A stretch of 64,000 nucleotides of DNA from Novosphingobium piscinae (GTDB lineage Bacteria; Pseudomonadota; Alphaproteobacteria; Sphingomonadales; Sphingomonadaceae). The notes beneath the pieces were generated by a model, which saw only the letters and a list, made by a program, of their open reading frames with translations, was not told where the DNA came from and searched no databases. The translations under genes and the position numbers were made by a program. The stretch covers positions 62,001-126,000 of the forward strand of contig NZ_JACLAX010000008.1 in the NCBI RefSeq assembly GCF_014230355.1, written 5' to 3'. The first letter of the stretch is position 1. Every line of letters starts with the position of its first letter. Shown here in pieces: positions 1-11,878 of the stretch.

Positions 1-1
1 C

Positions 2-283
2 AACTTCGAGGTGGCCGACACCGACCAGCTGTTCAAGGGCTTCCAGCACGCCGAGGCCGAGTGCCGCCGCTGCATCGAGGCGGGCGTCCCGCTGGCGGCC
101 TACGATCAGGCGATCGAGGCCAGCCACCTGTTCAACCTGCTCCAGGCCCGCGGGGTGATCTCGGTGCAGGAGCGCGCCAGCTACATCGGCCGCGTGCGCG
201 ATCTCGCCAAGGGCTCGTGCGAGGCGTGGATCAGGACGAACGAGGCCCGCTGGGCCGAGCAGTTCCCGGGGTGGAGCGTATGA
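2..283 (+). CDS. glyQ: Glycine--tRNA ligase alpha subunit, C-terminal part (5' end outside the window)
   Basis: The first 93 codons visible are the C-terminus of the alpha chain of the alpha2beta2 bacterial glycyl-tRNA synthetase, which charges tRNA-Gly in the cytoplasm. The segments KGFQHAEAE and [16 protein letters not shown] match the conserved helical tail of GlyQ. The reading frame is open from base 2 and ends in TGA at 281-283. glyS follows after a 123-base spacer on the same strand, the usual glyQ-glyS order. The catalytic core lies upstream of the window, so nothing can be said about it. Confidence 0.93.
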   Translation, partial: NFEVADTDQLFKGFQHAEAECRRCIEAGVPLAAYDQAIEASHLFNLLQARGVISVQERASYIGRVRDLAKGSCEAWIRTNEARWAEQFPGWSV

Positions 284-308
284 GCCGCCACCGCGCAAAC
301 CAACATCC

Positions 309-384
309 GCTCGTGCTGAGCCTGTCGAAGCACGCGCGCAACGGCCGCCGTTCGCGTGGCCTTCGACAAGCTCAGGCTGAGCGG
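309..384. repeat. Sphingomonad-type palindromic repeat in the glyQ-glyS spacer
   Basis: Two arms face each other: GCTGAGCCTGTCGAAG on the left (about 315-331) and CTTCGACAAGCTCAGGCTGAGC on the right (about 361-382). They are imperfect inverted copies separated by roughly 30 bases. The transcript could fold into a long stem between the two cistrons. A half-copy of the same core recurs inside glyS at 2025-2048. Such elements are common in sphingomonad genomes (general knowledge); the function is unknown. Confidence 0.8.
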
Positions 385-406
385 GCTTGTGTGCCGGAGG
401 TTTTGA

Positions 407-2572
407 GTGCCTGACTTCCTTCTCGAACTCCGCTCGGAGGAAATCCCGGCGCGGATGCAGGCCGGGGCCCGTGCCAGCCTGGACAAGCTGTTCCGCGAGC
501 AGATGGCTGCCGCAGGCGTGGCCGTGGGGGCCGTGACCGTCTATTCCACCCCGCGCCGCCTCGCCTTGATCGCGCGCGACCTGCCGCTGGCCACCGAGGC
601 GGTGAGCGAGGAGCTGAAGGGACCCAAGGTCGGCGCCCCGCCACAGGCGCTCGAGGGCTTCCTGCGCAAGACGGGGCTGACCGCCGACCAGCTGGTCGAG
701 CGCAACGGCGTCCTGTTCGCCGTGACCGAGAAGCCCGGCCGCGCCACAAAGGACGTGCTGGCCGAAGCGATTCCGGCGATCTGCCGCGCCTTTCCCTGGC
801 CCAAGTCGATGCGCTGGGGCGCCGCCTCGATCAGCACCGAAAGCCTGCGCTGGGTGCGCCCGCTTTCGGGCATCGTCGCGATCCTGGGAGATGAGCTGGT
901 CGATTGCGCGGTCGGCGCCATCCGTTCGGGCCTCGTCACGCTGGGCCACCGCTTCCACCACCCCGACGCCATCACCATCGGTGGCGCCGACGACTATGTC
1001 GCCAAGCTGCGCGCCTGCCACGTGCTGGTCGACCACGCCGAGCGCGAGGCCATGGTGCGCGATCAGGCGCGCGCCGCCGCTGCCGCTGCCGGGCTGACCC
1101 TAGTCGAGGACGAGGGGCTGGTGATCGAGAACGCTGGCCTGACCGAATGGCCGGTGCCGCTGCTCGGCCGCTTCGATGAGGATTACCTCGCGGTCCCGCC
1201 CGAGACGATCCAGCTGACCGCGCGGACCAACCAGAAGTACTTCATCTGCCGCGATGCGCAGGGCCAGCTGGCCAACGCCTTCATCTGCACCGCCAACATC
1301 GCGGCCACCGATGGCGGCGCGGCGATCGTGGCGGGCAACCGCAAGGTGCTGGCCGCGCGCCTGTCCGACGCGCGCTTCTTCTGGGAGCAGGACCGCAAGA
1401 CGCCGCTTTCGGTCCATGCCGAAAAGCTGGCGCGGATCACCTTCCACGAGAAGCTCGGCACTGTGGCCGACAAGGTCGAGCGGGTGGCCAAGCTGGCCCG
1501 CTGGCTGGTGGAATCTGGGGTTGTGGGCGCCTCACCCCTCCCCTTCAGGGGAGGGGCCGGGGGTGGGGGCTCTCCGGATCAGAGCGGCGCTGATGGGGCA
1601 CACCCCCACCCCAACCCCTCCCCTGAAGGGGAGGGGCTTGATCGCGCACGTCTCGCCGACCTTGCCGAACAGGCCGCGCGCCTGTGCAAGGCCGATCTCG
1701 TCACCGAGATGGTCGGCGAGTTCCCCGAGCTGCAGGGCCTGATGGGCGGCTACTACGCCCGCGCCGAAGGTCTGCCTGATGCCGTGGCTGACGCGATCCG
1801 CGATCACTACAAGCCGGTCGGGCAGGGCGACGAGGTGCCGACCGCGCCGGTGACCGTGGCTGTGGCGCTGGCGGACAAGCTGGATACGCTGCGCAGCTTT
1901 TTCGCCATTGACGAGAAGCCGACCGGATCGAAGGATCCCTTCGCGCTGCGCCGCGCCGCGCTGGGCATGATCCGGATCATCACGGAGAACGGGCTCCGGC
2001 TGCCGCTGATCGGCGCAGCTACCTCCGCTCAGGCTGAGCCTGTCGAAGCCCACGCGCCAGCACTGGCCCACGACCTCCTCGCCTTCTTCGCCGATCGCCT
2101 CAAGGTCCAGCAGAAGGAAGCCGGGGTCCGCCACGACCTGATCGACGCGGTCTTCGCGCTGGGCGGCGAGGACGATCTGGTCCGCTTGCTCGCGCGGGTC
2201 CATGCGCTCCAGGCCTTCGTCGGCACCGAGGACGGCGCCAACCTGCTGGCCGGGTACAAGCGCGCGGCGAACATCCTCAAGAAAGAGGAATGGCAGGCCG
2301 CCGCCCTGTCCTACACGCCCGAGCCGGAGGAAAAGGCGTTGATCGACGCGCTCGATTCGGCTGGGCCGCGGGCTGATAAGGCGCTGGCGGCGGAGGACTT
2401 CGCCGGGGCCATGGCGGCGCTCGCCACGCTGCGCGGACCGATCGACGCCTTCTTCGACAAGGTGACCGTGAACGATGCCGATCCCGCCAAGCGCTGTGCC
2501 AGGTTGGAACTGCTCGATCAATTTCGTGCTGCAGTGCACAAAGTTGCTGACTTCTCCCGGATCGAAGGGTAG
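407..2572 (+). CDS. glyS: Glycine--tRNA ligase beta subunit with repeat-derived insertions
   Basis: This is the beta chain of glycyl-tRNA synthetase, needed with GlyQ for tRNA-Gly binding and aminoacylation. The start is GTG at 407; the protein opens MPDFLLELRSEEIPARM, the classic GlyS N-terminus, and ends in a DALR-type anticodon-binding region. At 721 residues it is about 30 longer than usual family members (near 690). The excess is explained by two insertions translated in frame: residues about 373-411, a low-complexity Gly/Pro stretch encoded by a double palindrome, and residues about 540-549 (SAQAEPVEA), encoded by a second repeat family. Flanking sequence (LVTEMVGEFPELQG; DLLAFFADRLKVQ) is normal, so the enzyme is probably functional with the additions on surface loops. 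ppdK follows. Confidence 0.96.
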   Translation: MPDFLLELRSEEIPARMQAGARASLDKLFREQMAAAGVAVGAVTVYSTPRRLALIARDLPLATEAVSEELKGPKVGAPPQALEGFLRKTGLTADQLVERNGVLFAVTEKPGRATKDVLAEAIPAICRAFPWPKSMRWGAASISTESLRWVRPLSGIVAILGDELVDCAVGAIRSGLVTLGHRFHHPDAITIGGADDYVAKLRACHVLVDHAEREAMVRDQARAAAAAAGLTLVEDEGLVIENAGLTEWPVPLLGRFDEDYLAVPPETIQLTARTNQKYFICRDAQGQLANAFICTANIAATDGGAAIVAGNRKVLAARLSDARFFWEQDRKTPLSVHAEKLARITFHEKLGTVADKVERVAKLARWLVESGVVGASPLPFRGGAGGGGSPDQSGADGAHPHPNPSPEGEGLDRARLADLAEQAARLCKADLVTEMVGEFPELQGLMGGYYARAEGLPDAVADAIRDHYKPVGQGDEVPTAPVTVAVALADKLDTLRSFFAIDEKPTGSKDPFALRRAALGMIRIITENGLRLPLIGAATSAQAEPVEAHAPALAHDLLAFFADRLKVQQKEAGVRHDLIDAVFALGGEDDLVRLLARVHALQAFVGTEDGANLLAGYKRAANILKKEEWQAAALSYTPEPEEKALIDALDSAGPRADKALAAEDFAGAMAALATLRGPIDAFFDKVTVNDADPAKRCARLELLDQFRAAVHKVADFSRIEG
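1532..1638. repeat. REP-like double palindrome inserted in frame in glyS
   Basis: Two inverted copies of a roughly 34-base unit bound this element. Each copy contains the internal palindrome CCCCTCCCCT(T/G)(C/A)AGGGGAGGGG plus a CCCCACCCC tail: the left copy at about 1534-1566 and the right at about 1600-1637, with about 33 bases between. The layout resembles a REP/BIME doublet. It is translated as roughly 38 residues of GlyS without breaking the frame. Confidence 0.85.
2025..2048. repeat. Half-copy of the CTCAGGCTGAGC repeat inside glyS
   Basis: The core CTCAGGCTGAGCCTGTCGAA (about 2028-2047) is the same family as the element at 309-384. It adds about nine residues (SAQAEPVEA) to GlyS in a segment where other GlyS proteins have a short variable linker before DLLAFFADRLKVQ. 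Confidence 0.75.
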
Positions 2573-2691
2573 GAGAGCCTTGAGCATACGTATGCGCGAA
2601 CCGGATTCGGCGCGACGGGTGCCGCCATGGGGGGACAGGGGTTTTCGGCTCTGAACCCTGTCAACCGTGTCAACCGCGGCAGCAGACCGGG

Positions 2692-5376
<2,685 letters not shown>

Positions 5377-5403
5377 GGCTGGGGTCCGGGGTCGCCCGCC
5401 GGG

Positions 5404-6171
5404 TCAGGCGGGCCGCCGCCAGCCCGACAGGGTGAGCAGTTCGAAGCGCTCGGTGACCCGGCCGTCGGCATCGGCCAGTCCGGCGAAGGCAGCCTCGGCG
5501 CGGGCCAGGGCAGGGCGGCCGAGCGGGCAGCCACCCTGGGCCAGCACGCCGGTCAGCCCCTGGTCGCGCAGATCGCCGACCAGCCGGCGAAGCGAGCCGA
5601 AACGCACCGTCAGGCCGCGCGCATCGGCCACCGGATCGGCCAGCCCGGCCCGCTGGAGCAGCTGCGCCCCGGCGCGCACATCAACCTGAGGGTGCAGCCG
5701 CGGGGCCGGGCGCTCACCGTCGGCCGCCAGCATCACTGCGCGCAGCACCGGCAGGCTGCCGCTGCCCAGCAGCGTGGCCAGCAGCAGCCCGCCCGGCGCC
5801 AGCGCAGCGCGGGCATGGATCAGCGCGCCGGGCAGATCGTTGACGCAATCGAGCGCGAAACAGGCGGCCACCAGGTCGTAGCCCCCCACCGGCCAGGGCC
5901 GGTCGAGCGCGAAGTCGGGGACCGGCCGCGCATCGACCGTGCCCGGCAGGACCGCCGCCACCGCCCCGGTCGGATCCCCCAGTACCAGGCTGCGCGCCGG
6001 GACGTGACGCAGGAAGCCGATCCGTTCGGCGGTGTCCTCGGCCAGGTCGGCGAACAGGTAGCGGGCACTGGCGGGATCCTGTTGGCGGCGGACCATCCGG
6101 CGCAGCGCGGCAGCCCGGCGGGCGGGATCGAAGATCTGCGGCGGGGCCGAGGGGGGGACGGGGGCAGCCAT
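5404..6171 (-). CDS. Class I SAM-dependent methyltransferase (BioC/NDUFAF5-like)
   Basis: A 255-residue protein beginning with a proline-rich tail, then IFDPARRAAALRRM, a signature seen in NDUFAF5/BioC-type methyltransferases. A degenerate SAM-binding segment (SLVLGDPTGAVAAVLPG) and an acidic motif (YDLVAACFALDCVNDLPGAL) follow. The substrate is unknown. NDUFAF5 hydroxylates an arginine of complex I and BioC methylates malonyl-ACP, but no biotin genes are nearby, so neither role can be assumed. It is divergent from comF with 91 bases between and convergent with ppdK. Confidence 0.8.
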   Translation of the reverse strand: MAAPVPPSAPPQIFDPARRAAALRRMVRRQQDPASARYLFADLAEDTAERIGFLRHVPARSLVLGDPTGAVAAVLPGTVDARPVPDFALDRPWPVGGYDLVAACFALDCVNDLPGALIHARAALAPGGLLLATLLGSGSLPVLRAVMLAADGERPAPRLHPQVDVRAGAQLLQRAGLADPVADARGLTVRFGSLRRLVGDLRDQGLTGVLAQGGCPLGRPALARAEAAFAGLADADGRVTERFELLTLSGWRRPA

Positions 6172-6262
6172 GGCGCTGCGCTAGCCGCCCCGGCCCCTGC
6201 CGGGCAAGCGGGATCCTGGGGCGGCGATTGCGCCGGATGCGGTTTGGTCGCATGTTGCGGGC

Positions 6263-7051
6263 ATGCCGGTGCCAGATTGGGTCGCACCGCTTGTCGATTT
6301 CGTCTTTCCCCCGCGCTGCCCGCTGTGCGGCACGGGCGTGGCCAGCCATGGCGCGCTCTGCGCCGGCTGCTGGAGCAGTCTGGTCATGCCCGCCGTGCCG
6401 GCCTGCCGGACCTGCGGCCGGCCCTTTGCCCGGCCGGTTGCCGCCGACGCGCTCTGCGCGCCCTGTCTGGCCAGGCCGCCGCGGCATGACGGACTGGTCG
6501 CCGCAACGCTCTACACCGACGCCTCGCGCCGGCTGGTGATCGCGTTCAAGCGCGGCGGGCGGATGGCGCTGGCCGGCCTGCTCGGGCGGATGCTGTGGGC
6601 CCGGCTCCAGGCTGCGCCGCTGGAACCGGTCGGGCCGGGCTGGCTGATCGTGCCGGTCCCGATCCACCGCTGGCGCCTGTGGACCCGCGGCTTCAACCAG
6701 TCCGCTCTGCTGGGCAGGGAGATCGCCCGACACACCGGCGGCCGGCTGCTCGTCGATGCGTTGATCCGCACCCGTTCCACGCCGACGCTGGGTGGTCTGG
6801 GCCGCAAGGCCCGCCAGCGGGTGCTCCGCGGGGCCATCACGGTCCGTCCCGGAGCCCGGGCGGCGCTGGCCGGAGCCCGGGTGTTGCTGGTCGACGATGT
6901 GGTGACGAGCGGAGCGACCGTGGACGCCTGCGTGCGCGCCCTGCGGCGCGGGGGCGCCGCCAGCGTGACAGTGGCCTGTTTCGCCCGGGTCCTCGACGAG
7001 GCGCTCCCGCAGGATGCGGTCGGACAGGGCTCCGGCCTGGTCCCGGGTTGA
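6263..7051 (+). CDS. comF: ComF family phosphoribosyltransferase-like protein
   Basis: ComF-family proteins combine an N-terminal zinc finger with a type I phosphoribosyltransferase fold and are linked to DNA uptake or DNA processing in some bacteria. Here CPLC and CAGC, then CRTC and CAPC, form a double zinc ribbon within the first 75 residues. The PRPP-loop motif VLLVDDVVTSGAT lies near residue 210, with the family segment VPIHRWRLWTRGFNQSALL before it. Length of 262 aa is normal. No other competence genes are present, so a competence role is only possible, not shown. Confidence 0.88.
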   Translation: MPVPDWVAPLVDFVFPPRCPLCGTGVASHGALCAGCWSSLVMPAVPACRTCGRPFARPVAADALCAPCLARPPRHDGLVAATLYTDASRRLVIAFKRGGRMALAGLLGRMLWARLQAAPLEPVGPGWLIVPVPIHRWRLWTRGFNQSALLGREIARHTGGRLLVDALIRTRSTPTLGGLGRKARQRVLRGAITVRPGARAALAGARVLLVDDVVTSGATVDACVRALRRGGAASVTVACFARVLDEALPQDAVGQGSGLVPG

Positions 7052-7085
7052 GACGGCGATGGCAGCTTGGGGGCAGGGCGTACCC

Positions 7086-7119
7086 AAAAAGAAACGCCCG
7101 GGAGGTTAATCCCGGGCGT
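7086..7119 (-). terminator. Rho-independent terminator reading on the minus strand
   Basis: A 10-bp perfect stem (ACGCCCGGGA at 7094-7103 with TCCCGGGCGT at 7110-7119, six-base loop) is followed on the minus strand by TTTCTTTTT (A-rich run 7086-7093 on plus). There is no T tract on the plus side, so it terminates a minus-strand transcript, although no recognised minus-strand gene lies upstream of it. Confidence 0.75.
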
Positions 7120-7434
7120 CCTCGTGACGAAACTCGCGGGCGCCGCTTGCGCGGTACGCTACGGTCGCCCCCACGACCGCGCCGCCCGATCCCTCATGTC
7201 TGGCGCGCCCGGCTACATGGCTGGCGCTGCCTGCTTCACCCTGAACCTCGGCGCTCTTGTTTGGCGCCGCAGTGTTGCGGGCAACCCGCTTCCGGGCTGC
7301 AAGTCTCTGTCTCTTGAAACCGGGACAAAGGAAAGCAAGCTTCACCACACCCGTGGATTTTCGCCCGGCTCTGTGGTTATCGTGCAACAAACCACGGCCA
7401 TGCCGCAGCGGCACAGCGAAGGAAGCCAAAACCC
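7120..7434 (-). other. Unassigned region ahead of a minus-strand terminator; possible structured RNA
   Basis: There is no recognisable protein gene here. Read on the minus strand the region contains an 8-bp stem with a GAAG loop (GCAGCCCG/CGGGTTGC, about 7281-7300) and a GCAA-capped stem (CCGC/GCGG near 7155-7166) nested between GGGCG and CGCCC, then the terminator. This suggests a structured non-coding RNA. An Ala/Arg-rich minus-strand frame running to a stop in the terminator loop resembles no family known to me. I checked for tmRNA tag, SRP and RNase P core motifs and saw none. Confidence 0.35.
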
Positions 7435-7812
7435 GTGTCATCCCGAGAGACCGCCCTGCGCGAGCAGGGCCCTGCCTTCCTGCCGAAATTCGATGCCGCC
7501 GGGCTGTTGACCGCCGTGGTGGTCGATTCGCGCAGCGGAGAGGTGCTGATGGTGGCCTACATGGACGAGGCCGCGCTGGCCGCGACTCTGGAAACCGGCT
7601 TCGCCCACTTCCACTCGCGCTCGCGCGGGCGGCTGTGGAAGAAGGGCGAAAGCTCCGGGCATGTTCTGTCGGTCGACGAGATCCGGACCGATTGCGATCA
7701 GGATGCCCTGGTGCTTCGCGCCACCCCCGCGGGGCCGACGTGCCACACCGGCGCGCGCAGTTGCTTCTACCGTCGGCTGGAGAGCGGGGGCCTCGTGAGG
7801 GACGGCACTTGA
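7435..7812 (+). CDS. hisI: Phosphoribosyl-AMP cyclohydrolase
   Basis: HisI opens the adenine ring of phosphoribosyl-AMP, the third step of histidine biosynthesis, in the cytoplasm. Hallmarks are [10 protein letters not shown], the [17 protein letters not shown] block, the metal-binding DCDQDA aspartates/cysteine, and the C-terminal [10 protein letters not shown]. This is a stand-alone HisI without the HisE domain, 125 aa. The start is GTG 7435. No other his genes are in the window, so it is unlinked from the main his cluster. Its TGA overlaps the -35 element of the downstream merR promoter. Confidence 0.95.
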   Translation: MSSRETALREQGPAFLPKFDAAGLLTAVVVDSRSGEVLMVAYMDEAALAATLETGFAHFHSRSRGRLWKKGESSGHVLSVDEIRTDCDQDALVLRATPAGPTCHTGARSCFYRRLESGGLVRDGT

Positions 7813-7837
7813 CGTTCACGTAAGCGGCATTTATATG
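7809..7837 (+). promoter_or_regulatory. Strong sigma-70-type promoter of the MerR gene, predicted leaderless
   Basis: TTGACG (7809-7814), a 17-base spacer and TATATG (7832-7837) give a near-consensus promoter. The expected start of transcription, about 7 bases past the -10, falls on or next to the ATG at 7845, so the mRNA would have no leader. Two ACGT motifs (7811-7824) overlap the -35 and front of the spacer and may be the operator of the regulator itself. Confidence 0.65.
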
Positions 7838-7844
7838 CGGGGGC

Positions 7845-8315
7845 ATGGCGACACGATCCCCTGTGCGCGACGATCCGCGCGATAGCCTGGTCCTCGAGCC
7901 CCGCCGCGGCGAAATCGACCGCCCCGACGCGCTCGATCGACAGACCTTCACCATCTCGGACCTCACGGCCGAATTCGGCGTCACCGCCCGTGCGCTGCGG
8001 TTCTACGAGGAGGAGGGGCTGCTCTCGCCCGAGCGGCAGGGCATGGCCCGGATCTACAGCAAGCGCGATCGCGCCAGGCTGGCCTGGGTTCTGCGCGCGC
8101 GCAACGTGGGCTTCAGCCTGACCGAGATCCGTGACCTGATCGATCTCTATGACCTGGGCGATGGCCGCGTCGAGCAGCGACGGGTCGCCATCATCAAGTG
8201 CAACGAGAAGATCGCCCAGTTGCAGCAGCAGCGCGAGGATCTGGATGCGGCGATCGCCGAACTGACCGGGTTCGTCGCCACGATCGAGTCGCTCGAACTG
8301 CCGATCAAGCGCTAG
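7845..8315 (+). CDS. MerR-family transcriptional regulator
   Basis: A 156-residue regulator. After about 35 disordered residues comes a MerR winged helix-turn-helix (FTISDLTAEFGVTARALRFYEEEGLL), the second helix-wing segment (RIYSKRDRARLAWVLRARNVGFSLTEI) and a C-terminal dimerisation coiled coil (IAQLQQQREDLDAAIAEL). No cysteine-rich effector loop is seen, so it is not a metal sensor. It lies 32 bases upstream of an acyl-CoA dehydrogenase gene, recalling LiuR-type MerR regulators of acyl-CoA and branched-chain amino acid catabolism. Control of that neighbour and of its own promoter is inferred. Confidence 0.88.
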   Translation: MATRSPVRDDPRDSLVLEPRRGEIDRPDALDRQTFTISDLTAEFGVTARALRFYEEEGLLSPERQGMARIYSKRDRARLAWVLRARNVGFSLTEIRDLIDLYDLGDGRVEQRRVAIIKCNEKIAQLQQQREDLDAAIAELTGFVATIESLELPIKR

Positions 8316-8347
8316 GCGTCGTACGCCACCCCGAGGAGAGAGAGCCC

Positions 8348-10150
<1,803 letters not shown>

Positions 10151-10157
10151 CCAGGAC

Positions 10158-10179
10158 GGCCGGGGCCCACGCCCCGGCC
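10158..10179. terminator. Bidirectional terminator-like hairpin
   Basis: A perfect 9-bp stem, GGCCGGGGC (10158-10166) with GCCCCGGCC (10171-10179) and a 4-base loop, sits between two convergent genes. There is no T tract on either side, so intrinsic termination is plausible but not certain. Confidence 0.5.
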
Positions 10180-10187
10180 GGTGCGCC

Positions 10188-10898
10188 CTAGCCGAAGGTC
10201 TCTTCGGCAAAGCGCAACAAGGCCGCCCAGCTCTGCCGGTCGGCGCTGGCATCATAGCCCAGTGCGTCCATCCCGCGCTGGTCGCTGCCCGGGTCGGTGA
10301 AGCCGTGGCGGACCTTGGCATAAGCGTGGAAGTGCCAGTCGAACCCGGCTGCGTCGAGCTCGTCCCACAGGGCAATCACCTTGTCGCGCGGGGCCAGCGG
10401 ATCGGCATCGCCGTGCAGCACCAGCACCCTCGGCTTGTGCGCCGCGCCCGGATCGGCCGGACGGGCGGTCTCGAACACCCCGTGGAAGCTGGCCACGAAG
10501 GCGAGGTCCGCGCCGAGGCGCGCCAGCTCCAGCGCGGCCTGTCCACCCATGCAGAAGCCGATCGCCGCCGCCGGCAGACCGGCCGCCTCGGGCAGGCCGC
10601 GCAGCGCCGCCAGCCCGGCCAGCAATCGTGTCCGATAGTGATCGACATCGGCCCGCAGCGCCCCGGCGAGCGGGAAGGACGCGGCAAAATCGGCAACGGG
10701 TTCGCCATAGAAATCGCCGATCATCGCCACATAGCCGGCATCCGCCAGCATCCGGGCGCGGCGCTCGATCGCCGGGGTGACATTGGCAATCGTTGGCCAG
10801 ACGAGGATCGCGGCCCGGGCAGGGCCGGCCGGCCGCGCCAGCCATCCGGTCAGGGCCGTGCCGCGATCGGCATATTCGATCGGTGCGAGCGCGCTCAT
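10188..10898 (-). CDS. Dienelactone hydrolase family protein
   Basis: An alpha/beta hydrolase of 236 aa. The nucleophile elbow is GFCMGG (cysteine nucleophile, as in dienelactone hydrolases), with the acid in HGDADPLAP and the histidine in VRHGFTDPG. These enzymes hydrolyse lactones or small esters; the true substrate is unknown and no chlorocatechol pathway is nearby. Its ATG (10896-10898) overlaps the TGA of cysK, so the two are translationally coupled in one operon. Confidence 0.88.
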   Translation of the reverse strand: MSALAPIEYADRGTALTGWLARPAGPARAAILVWPTIANVTPAIERRARMLADAGYVAMIGDFYGEPVADFAASFPLAGALRADVDHYRTRLLAGLAALRGLPEAAGLPAAAIGFCMGGQAALELARLGADLAFVASFHGVFETARPADPGAAHKPRVLVLHGDADPLAPRDKVIALWDELDAAGFDWHFHAYAKVRHGFTDPGSDQRGMDALGYDASADRQSWAALLRFAEETFG

Positions 10899-11812
10899 TC
10901 GGGCAGGAAATCCGGCACCGAGAGATAGCGCTCGCCGGTATCGTAGTTGAAGCCGAGCACGCGCGATCCGGCGGGCAGATCTTTCAGCTTCTGGGCGATC
11001 GCGGCAAGGGTCGCACCCGAGCTGATCCCCACCAGCATGCCTTCCACGCGGGCTGCACGGCGGGCCCAGTCCTTGGCATCGGCGGGATCGACCTGAATCA
11101 CCCCGTCGATCGACTGGGTATGGAGATTGCCCGGGATGAACCCCGCGCCGATGCCCTGGATCGGGTGCGGTGCGGGCTGGCCGCCCGAGATCACCGGCGA
11201 GAGGGTGGGCTCAACCGCGAAGGCCTGCAGGCCCGGCCAGTTCTGCTTGAGGGTTTCGGCACAACCGGTGAGGTGGCCGCCCGTGCCGACCCCGGTGATC
11301 ATCACGTCGATCGGCGTGTCGGCGAAATCGGCGAGAATTTCCTGTGATGTGGTGTGCACGTGCACGGCAATGTTTGCGGGGTTCTCGAACTGCTGCGGCA
11401 TCCACGATCCGGGGATCTCGGCGAGCAGTTCGCGCGCGCGCTCGATTGCGCCCTTCATGCCCTTCTCACGCGGGGTCAGATCGAACGATGCGCCATAGGC
11501 CAGCATCAACCGGCGGCGCTCGAGCGACATCGATTCGGGCATGACCAGGATCAGCCTGTAGCCCTTGACCGCGGCGACCATGGCCAGCCCGATCCCGGTA
11601 TTGCCCGATGTCGGCTCGACGATCGTGCCGCCCGGGGTCAGGCTGCCGTCGGCCTCGGCCGCTTCGATCATGGCCAGGGCGATGCGGTCCTTGATCGAGC
11701 CACCAGGATTGGCGCGCTCGCTTTTGACCCACACCTCATGGTCCGGGAACAGGCGCGACAGGCGGACATGCGGCGTGTTGCCGATCGTGGCGAGGATGGA
11801 ATCCGCTTTCAT
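10895..11812 (-). CDS. cysK: Cysteine synthase (O-acetylserine sulfhydrylase)
   Basis: CysK makes L-cysteine from O-acetylserine and sulfide with pyridoxal phosphate. The PLP lysine lies in [12 protein letters not shown] (about residue 43), the substrate loop is [13 protein letters not shown], and the phosphate-binding glycines are [10 protein letters not shown]. The C-terminal GISSGAT is also typical. Length of 305 aa is normal. It is in the middle of a minus-strand set: MFS transporter, cysK, dienelactone hydrolase. The 66-base upstream spacer is relatively AT-rich and may hold its own promoter. Confidence 0.95.
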   Translation of the reverse strand: MKADSILATIGNTPHVRLSRLFPDHEVWVKSERANPGGSIKDRIALAMIEAAEADGSLTPGGTIVEPTSGNTGIGLAMVAAVKGYRLILVMPESMSLERRRLMLAYGASFDLTPREKGMKGAIERARELLAEIPGSWMPQQFENPANIAVHVHTTSQEILADFADTPIDVMITGVGTGGHLTGCAETLKQNWPGLQAFAVEPTLSPVISGGQPAPHPIQGIGAGFIPGNLHTQSIDGVIQVDPADAKDWARRAARVEGMLVGISSGATLAAIAQKLKDLPAGSRVLGFNYDTGERYLSVPDFLPE

Positions 11813-11878
11813 GGGACTGGCTCCTGAGGTGACGGGCGTAATCTCTACAAGATTGGTAAGGTTAAACGCCGGGCAAAT

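Noticed and set aside
1532..1638. CRISPR-like repeat pair
   Set aside because: Only two inverted, not direct, copies occur, with no regular spacers and no cas genes; it is a REP-type palindrome.
7120..7434. Two-piece tmRNA, SRP RNA or RNase P RNA
   Set aside because: No ANDN-type tag codons, no SRP GGAAGGAAGCAGCC-like loop and no RNase P GAGGAAAGTCCGGGC core were found on either strand.
7106..7984. 292-codon minus-strand frame through hisI and the merR start
   Set aside because: Its first two thirds are the shadow of hisI and merR; only the last part lies in the spacer and matches nothing known.
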